NCBI RefSeq assembly: GCF_009800925.1
Contig: NZ_WOYF01000007.1
Coordinates: 118,460-182,459 of the forward strand
Length of the DNA: 64,000 nucleotides
Origin: Budvicia diplopodorum
Lineage (GTDB): Bacteria > Pseudomonadota > Gammaproteobacteria > Enterobacterales > Enterobacteriaceae
Direction of reading: 5' to 3'
The notes beneath the pieces were generated by a model, which was given only the letters and a program-made list of their open reading frames with translations, did not search any database and was not told the DNA's origin. This document shows, piece by piece, positions 58,491 through 64,000 of the stretch; position 1 is the first letter of the stretch, and each line of letters starts with the position of its first letter. The position numbers and the translations under genes are program-made.

Positions 58491-58536
58491 TTTTTATTCC
58501 TTAAAGGTTGTTGAAAAATAGTTACGGCTGCTGATT

Positions 58537-58577
58537 TGTTCTTCATGTGGAACATATGTTCTTTATGTGGATTCATA
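58537..58577 (-). promoter_or_regulatory. Tandem/palindromic operator candidate of the sugar-acid operon
   Basis: Two near-identical direct repeats (TGTTCTTCATGTGGAACATA at 58537-58556; the next 21 bases to 58577 repeat it with three differences) lie about 50 bp upstream of the dehydrogenase start. Across their junction is TGGAACATATGTTCT (58548-58562), including the perfect palindrome GAACATATGTTC. Shared with 57028-57042. Confidence 0.55.
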
Positions 58578-59748
58578 TTCAACTCGGCCGAGTTAAGAGT
58601 CAATCGTATGTACCGGTAAAGTTGAATTTATGTGACCGACAGCAATATTTTTTTGCTGCTATAGGTGAGGGGAGCGTATTAATAATCTGATATCTATTGG
58701 TTTTCCCTGACGCAGTGATCGGTCAGTCGTTTTGTACCTGCCGTTAGATATCTTGTTCTATATAAGGTGAAGCTGTTCTGTAGAAAAACAGTGTATCAGG
58801 GACGCTAAATCTGACTCGACCTTATGATTATGAAGAATAATTGATTAATGCGTGGCAACGGTGGCATTCCACCGCTTGGATCGTCAAATGGTCACGATTA
58901 ATCGGGAAGGGTAGCAGCTTCCTGTTACTGGCTTTTTGGGCCAGCTACAGGTATTTAACGCCGATCTTGACTGTGTTGCTCGATTGGATATCTAAACGAT
59001 TAATAACGAGAAAATTCAATCCCATTACGCTATGCCTGAATTATTAAATTCATTTATATCGTTATATATAAATGATATCCGTTTTTTCAATCATTAATTT
59101 ATTTTTACACAAGGTTGTATTAAGGGTGTACCCAAATGTAGTTATCATTTAAATGGGTGTTAATTTGTATTTATTATGTTAATGAAATTCTCTCATTGAT
59201 TATGAAAATATTATTAAAAAATAATTGAGCGCGTTTATATTTAATTGAGATCTTTTATTTTGATTTGGATGTGCCATTTAGTTTATTTCTCTCTTTGTTG
59301 CTGATTTGTTGGGGTATAACTTCAATCTGGTTATTTATTCGATCGAATGTGCTGTGCGTCAATATTTTCGTAAATTTATCTTCTTTTACCATTTTTGGGT
59401 GTTTAATAAATAAAAACTACATTATAATCCGCTGGAATTAGGGTTTTAAAATTATAGGAAGACTTGTTTGTTCTATGATTCATCGCGTATGAGTTGTGGG
59501 ATTATATATTTTTACCATTCAGTAACAGTGTGTTAATTGGCTATTTATTAATGCTGAAAGTGTACCTGAATTCAGTTGGTTCAATTTCTGGAGTAATTAT
59601 CTCCATTTAATTATTACCCTTCTGAGTAACACGTTATCCGATGGAAAAATAAACAAAAATTATCATATTTCCAGAGCTAATTAGTTAGCTCTCTGGAAAT
59701 TGATGTCGTGAAATCACAGGGATTGACTTATTACCTTTTGGAGCTTTT
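58578..59748. other. Long AT-rich non-coding interval before the adhesin gene
   Basis: About 1.17 kb with no convincing gene. A 68-codon frame at 58841-59047 has no clear ribosome site or recognised domain. The stretch 59040-59600 is very AT-rich, as is common upstream of surface-adhesin genes silenced by H-NS-type proteins. GGAG at 59740-59743 is the adhesin's ribosome site. Confidence 0.5.
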
Positions 59749-62700
59749 ATGAACAAAGTATATCGAATTATTTGGAACAGTGCGCTGGGGCTGTGGGTTG
59801 TAGCCTCTGAATTGAGCCGTGGTAAAACTAAAAGTACGGTCAGTTCGGGGACAACGCTAAGCCGCACTGTTACGCCGATATTTAGAAGCAAAAAATCGCT
59901 GCTTAGCGCTATCGTTAGCGTCGTACTAATGGGCACTTCAGCCGTTGCCACTGGGGCCACTGATATTACTATTGATCCGACGGTAACCGTCGGTGAATTT
60001 AACAACAAAGCCAGTAGCATTAGCGTTAATGGTGGTACCGTGAATTTGTCCGGTGACACGATATTTTCTGGCTCTACCGGCGTCGATAAGCGGCTTTATA
60101 GTATCGTAGAGGGCTATAACGCAGGCTATGTGAACGGAGCAGTCGACCCTAACGGAACGTTTACCTTAGTTTATGGTTCACAAAGCGGTAGCGTTGTTGT
60201 GCCTGACCCCATCACCGGGGGGGCGACGACCGTCAATATTTACAATAATTCGAACATCACTCAGGTCACTCCGGGCGGGGCATTTGGCTTCTATGTTTAT
60301 AAACCTACGCCTGCTGGTGCCAGTCCGTTTATTGAAGCTGAGATCGCTAACGTCACTAACGGCGGTACGCTAAACATAAATGTCAACGGTATGGTGGGCG
60401 ATACCTCAGTTAAGAGTACCGCTTTTATCAAGGTCACTGATGGCACGGCTAACTGGAATTCCTCTAACGTAGTGGAGTTTGCGGATATTTACGCCGATGT
60501 TACCTTCGGAAGTTTAGTGCCAGCGAATCAGCTAATTGCTACCCAGACTTATAATGGCACCTTTACGGTGACCACCAGCGATGGTGTACAAACCCGAACG
60601 GTTAATAATCTGGCCGACTTTCAAGCCTATAACAGTTGGCTGGCTACGCAACTGGCTGCCGGTAAGCTGGGCAGCGGAACGGCAGCCCAGTCTGCATATA
60701 ATGCGGCTATTGCGGCAGCGGTCACGACAACCAGTAATAACTACCAGTTAATTCGAGACCCGCTTTTGATCCCGGCAAGCGATCCGCTATATCAGGCAAA
60801 CGGTACACAGACTGCGATGCATGCTGACGGTGTCAATGCGTTGGCGCAGGTGGGTACTACCGGTTCTATAACGCTATCATCAGGCAAGGCGGCTTTGTTA
60901 GCCTCTAATGGCGCTACCGTGATTAATAACGGCACTGTCACAACCTTTGGATATAACGAGCCCGGTGGATTAGTAGCCAATCTTGGTGGCCATGCCATTA
61001 ACAACGGCGTACGTAATCTCGGCGAGTTAAGCGGCCTACGCAGTTCCGGGGGCTTTGATTCGGTGGCCGGTGCCGGTTCCACCTATGTCAATAATGGCGT
61101 CGTCAACCTAGCTGGCTGGAACCGTAACAATACAACTGGCTCCAAAAATATTGGGCTTTACGTTCGAAATGGGGCAAGTGCGGAAAACCACGGGACTTAT
61201 AACGTCGGTACTATTACCACGACCGGTACCTCTACGCTATATGGCGTTGTTTTGGATCTAGGTTCAGCCTACTTTGCTAACGAGACCGATGGTGTGATGT
61301 ACCTAGGCCGCGAAGGAAGCACAGATACCACTTCCGCATCGATTGCCCGGGGCGGTGCCAATGTCGTTCAGACTATCGGCGGGGATTTGATCCGGGTGTC
61401 AGCGACGAGCGCGGTAGTCGATAACAAAGGCTCTCTGATCGTTGGCGATCTGGTTCAAAACGGTCGCGCGATCAATATTACTAACGTATTGCCTGTTCAT
61501 GTGACGAATCACGGTACCATTACGGTTAATGGTCACTACAGCGCTAGTCCGGGGGTTAACTACGGAATAAGCACCGTTAACTCTGCGACCGGAACCGTCG
61601 TAGATAATGCGGGCACCATTAACCTGCTGGGCATAAATAATATTGGTATCCAGACTTCTCTTGGCGCTAAAGCCTTATCCAGCGGGACTATCAATATAAC
61701 CGGTGGAACAGACCCGGCTTCGGGTTTGCGCAACTATGGTCTGTGGTCGCATAACCCGAATAGTAAAATTACGTTAACCGGTAAGGTTAATCTAGCTGGC
61801 ACCGGCGCGATTGGCGTTCACGCCCGTGACGGCGGCAGTATTGCTATCGACGGATCGGGGGAAGTGAAGTTCGTGTCCGGTACTGACCAGATTGGCTTCT
61901 TCGTTTACGGTCCGGCAGCCTCTCTGACCAATACCGGTTCGGGTACTATGAATGTTTCTACTGAACGTTCTACTCTGTTCCGTATGGAAGACGGTGCCGA
62001 CTTTACCGGCGGTACGGGTGCCGGTTCTGCGCTCACTGCATCTGGTAAAGATTCCGTTGCGGTGATGGTGACCGGCTTAACCGGTACCGATGTATCGGCC
62101 TATAACTCTGGCGGCATGACGCTCAATCTGAGCGGCGAGAATGCCACCGGCGTGTTAGTGGAAGGCGGGGCGCAGGGTAAAATTGCCGCTATTGCTAACA
62201 TTAACTTGATCGGCGTCGGTGCCATTGCCGGTATTGCCGATGGGCAAAAACACGACTTAGCCGGTGCTAACGTTGGTGCACCGATTGCCGGCGTACTTAA
62301 CAACGCAACTCTCGATGCGGGCGTTGCCGGTTTTGGTACCGGAACGCTTCTGGTGGCCGGGGCCAATCTAAATTCATCTCTGGATGACGTTACCGGCTAT
62401 ATTGCCCGTAACCGTTCAACCTTGAGCAACTCCGGCAATATTACCTTTAGCGGCAAAAACACCACCGGTATTCAGGTATTAGACGGCTCTGTTGGCGGCA
62501 ACAGCGGTAGCATTACCTTACAGGACGGCGGTATTGGTCTAATAGCCAGCTCGTCGAATTTGGCTACCACCATTAATAATAGCGGTAACTTAGTGCTAAA
62601 AGGCGGCACCAACGCCAACCGCACTAAGGGTATTCAGGCTTCGGGCAGCGCAGTCACGGTCAATATGACCGGCGGTTCTATTGATATGCAGGGGCAAGGC

Positions 62701-64000
62701 GCGGTCGGCGTTGAGGCGATGGCTGGCGGTAAGGTGATCCTGTCCGGTAACTCATTACCGGTATTTGCCGCTGAAGCCACCGGCGTGACCGACCAGATTG
62801 CCTTCCGTGTCATTGGCACTGGTTCAAGCATTCTGACTAGCCTACTGCCGGGTAACATACTGGACGCCAGCGGTAAACAGTCGACGCTGTTCCGTATTGA
62901 AGACGGCGCAGCGCAGTCGGGCGTGCTGCAGATGCAAACCTCCGGTAAAGATTCTAACGGTATCTGGGCCACCGGCGCAGGCACCACGGTGATCGCCTCT
63001 TCCGGCAGCGACTTCCAAATCTTAGGCGCGGGCGCAAAAGGTATGTATATCACCGGCGCGGCCAAGGGTACGTTAAAATCCGGCACTACCGTCAGCCTGG
63101 TGGGCGATGGCGCAGTGGTGGGCGTAGTTGACGGCAACGAATATGATTTGGCCGGTAACATTCTGACCAGTAATACCGGCTCTACCCTGACCAATGAATC
63201 CAACATTACCAGCACCTTAAATAATGCCATCGGATTTATCACTCAAAATCAGGGGCTATTAGTTAATAAGGGCAATATCGACTTTACTCTGGGTAGCGGC
63301 AACACCGGCGTGAAGGTGATTAACGGTAAGTTTGAAAACACATCCAGCGATATTAAAGTCAACGGCGTTGCCGTATCGGTGGAAGGTGCAGGCTCAGTCG
63401 TAACCAGCACCGGCGGTAATATCGTCGCGACCAACGGCGAAGCGGCGATTAAGCTCGGTCAGGATGCATCGCTCAATCTGGCCGGTAGCGGTTTAGGTAC
63501 GGTTGAAGGACAAGGCACCGCGCACGGTGTGTTATTGGATACCGGCGCCAAAGGCCTGATAATTGCCGGTGCAAAAATCAACGTCAATGCCGCCGGTGCA
63601 ACCGGTAACGGCGTTGAAAACAAGGCTGAAATTAGCGGCCTGCAGCTAACCGGCACCACCCAAATTAACGTGGCTGACGGCAAAGGTATCCGTACCGCGG
63701 CAACGTTAGCGCAAACGAACCAAGGTTCGATCAACGTATCCGGCAGCGGTACCGGTCTGGCGTTTGAAACCGCCACCGGCGGCGTGGTGGCGAATACCTC
63801 CCAACTGGATATGTCTGATTCAACCGCGCTGGTGATTAACCTGAACGGCGTCGGCGGTACCGGTATTCTGGTCAACACCGCGGATGATGCCACGGTGAAA
63901 AGCGGTGCCAGCGTGAACGTTGCTCAGGCTAACGGCGGCTCAGCGCTGGTGGTGAATAACTCGGCGGCATCGGTTATTCAGAGCGGTAATCTGAATTCAT
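59749..64000 (+). CDS. Giant type V secreted adhesin/autotransporter with ESPR signal (3' end outside window)
   Basis: An open frame of at least 1417 codons runs off the right edge. It starts with an extended signal peptide region (MNKVYRIIWNSALGLWVVAS, then ELSRGKTK), followed by a hydrophobic signal core (LLSAIVSVVLMGTSAVATGA), the mark of large type V proteins. The rest is a Gly/Thr/Asn/Val-rich, Cys-free passenger with short beta-helix repeats (NNGTV, NSGNITFSGKNTTGI, LTGTTQINV). Two long modules recur: STLFRMEDGA (near 61966) and STLFRIEDGA (near 62881), each followed by SGKDS, a G.GA..G.DG motif and a D(L)AGN segment. No translocator domain is visible, so a monomeric autotransporter versus another type V class cannot be decided. 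GGAG lies five bases before the ATG. Confidence 0.92.
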   Translation, partial: MNKVYRIIWNSALGLWVVASELSRGKTKSTVSSGTTLSRTVTPIFRSKKSLLSAIVSVVLMGTSAVATGATDITIDPTVTVGEFNNKASSISVNGGTVNLSGDTIFSGSTGVDKRLYSIVEGYNAGYVNGAVDPNGTFTLVYGSQSGSVVVPDPITGGATTVNIYNNSNITQVTPGGAFGFYVYKPTPAGASPFIEAEIANVTNGGTLNINVNGMVGDTSVKSTAFIKVTDGTANWNSSNVVEFADIYADVTFGSLVPANQLIATQTYNGTFTVTTSDGVQTRTVNNLADFQAYNSWLATQLAAGKLGSGTAAQSAYNAAIAAAVTTTSNNYQLIRDPLLIPASDPLYQANGTQTAMHADGVNALAQVGTTGSITLSSGKAALLASNGATVINNGTVTTFGYNEPGGLVANLGGHAINNGVRNLGELSGLRSSGGFDSVAGAGSTYVNNGVVNLAGWNRNNTTGSKNIGLYVRNGASAENHGTYNVGTITTTGTSTLYGVVLDLGSAYFANETDGVMYLGREGSTDTTSASIARGGANVVQTIGGDLIRVSATSAVVDNKGSLIVGDLVQNGRAINITNVLPVHVTNHGTITVNGHYSASPGVNYGISTVNSATGTVVDNAGTINLLGINNIGIQTSLGAKALSSGTINITGGTDPASGLRNYGLWSHNPNSKITLTGKVNLAGTGAIGVHARDGGSIAIDGSGEVKFVSGTDQIGFFVYGPAASLTNTGSGTMNVSTERSTLFRMEDGADFTGGTGAGSALTASGKDSVAVMVTGLTGTDVSAYNSGGMTLNLSGENATGVLVEGGAQGKIAAIANINLIGVGAIAGIADGQKHDLAGANVGAPIAGVLNNATLDAGVAGFGTGTLLVAGANLNSSLDDVTGYIARNRSTLSNSGNITFSGKNTTGIQVLDGSVGGNSGSITLQDGGIGLIASSSNLATTINNSGNLVLKGGTNANRTKGIQASGSAVTVNMTGGSIDMQGQGAVGVEAMAGGKVILSGNSLPVFAAEATGVTDQIAFRVIGTGSSILTSLLPGNILDASGKQSTLFRIEDGAAQSGVLQMQTSGKDSNGIWATGAGTTVIASSGSDFQILGAGAKGMYITGAAKGTLKSGTTVSLVGDGAVVGVVDGNEYDLAGNILTSNTGSTLTNESNITSTLNNAIGFITQNQGLLVNKGNIDFTLGSGNTGVKVINGKFENTSSDIKVNGVAVSVEGAGSVVTSTGGNIVATNGEAAIKLGQDASLNLAGSGLGTVEGQGTAHGVLLDTGAKGLIIAGAKINVNAAGATGNGVENKAEISGLQLTGTTQINVADGKGIRTAATLAQTNQGSINVSGSGTGLAFETATGGVVANTSQLDMSDSTALVINLNGVGGTGILVNTADDATVKSGASVNVAQANGGSALVVNNSAASVIQSGNLNS

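Noticed and set aside
58841..59047. 68-codon ORF with a hydrophobic stretch upstream of the adhesin
   Set aside because: No clear ribosome site, no recognisable family, isolated in AT-rich non-coding DNA.

Overview
The window is chromosomal DNA from a gamma-proteobacterium of the order Enterobacterales. Gene order closely follows the E. coli gal-mod-uvrB-moa region: gpmA, galMKTE, modF, modE, acrZ, modABC, ybhA, uvrB, yvcK, moaABCDE, ybhL, rhlE, ybiT. The proteins are close to but clearly diverged from E. coli, and the genus cannot be fixed from sequence alone. A Budviciaceae- or Yersinia-like lineage is a guess based on moderate GC, the type I-F CRISPR system and a palindromic repeat of the Yersinia/Serratia kind.

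Layout: 0-5.2 kb holds the 3'-clipped gpmA and the translationally coupled galETKM operon. Between 5.4 and 6.7 kb are a small membrane protein and an isochorismatase-fold protein lacking its catalytic cysteine. Molybdate genes (modF, modE, acrZ, modABC) and the phosphatase ybhA fill 7-13.5 kb. uvrB (14.4-16.4 kb) carries a LexA box and paired DnaA boxes upstream. About 17 kb of accessory DNA follows, between uvrB and yvcK: a large secreted Tyr/Trp/Gly-rich protein, a VF530-family protein, a complete type I-F CRISPR-Cas system (cas1, cas2-3, csy1-4), a 70-repeat array of about 4.2 kb, and a Ner-like regulator in phage-like surroundings. From 33.5 to 47.2 kb the core returns: yvcK, a Moco riboswitch, moaABCDE, a WrbA-like flavoprotein, ybhL, rhlE, ybiT, the TMAO reductase pair torYZ and a cold-shock gene.

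The most unusual region is 48.5-58.5 kb. Eight minus-strand genes combine the full nickel-pincer cofactor pathway (larB, larE, larC) with a divergent LarA-family racemase/epimerase, an MFS anion transporter, an altronate/galactarate-type dehydratase, a DapA-family aldolase and a GldA-family dehydrogenase. Together they look like a nickel-dependent, kinase-free sugar-acid catabolic operon. Related palindromic operator candidates precede its first two genes, and a foldable element of about 140 nt lies in its middle.

The right end (59.7-64 kb) is the N-terminal part of a very large type V secreted adhesin that runs off the window.

Functional links: ModE-box candidates lie upstream of modA and moaA, FNR-like boxes and a Moco riboswitch precede moaA, and torZ is a Moco enzyme, so molybdate uptake, cofactor synthesis and a consumer sit together. 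The 3' untranslated region of moaE contains a nearly perfect copy of the Cas6f-recognised hairpin of the CRISPR repeat, a possible link between CRISPR RNA processing and the moa mRNA.
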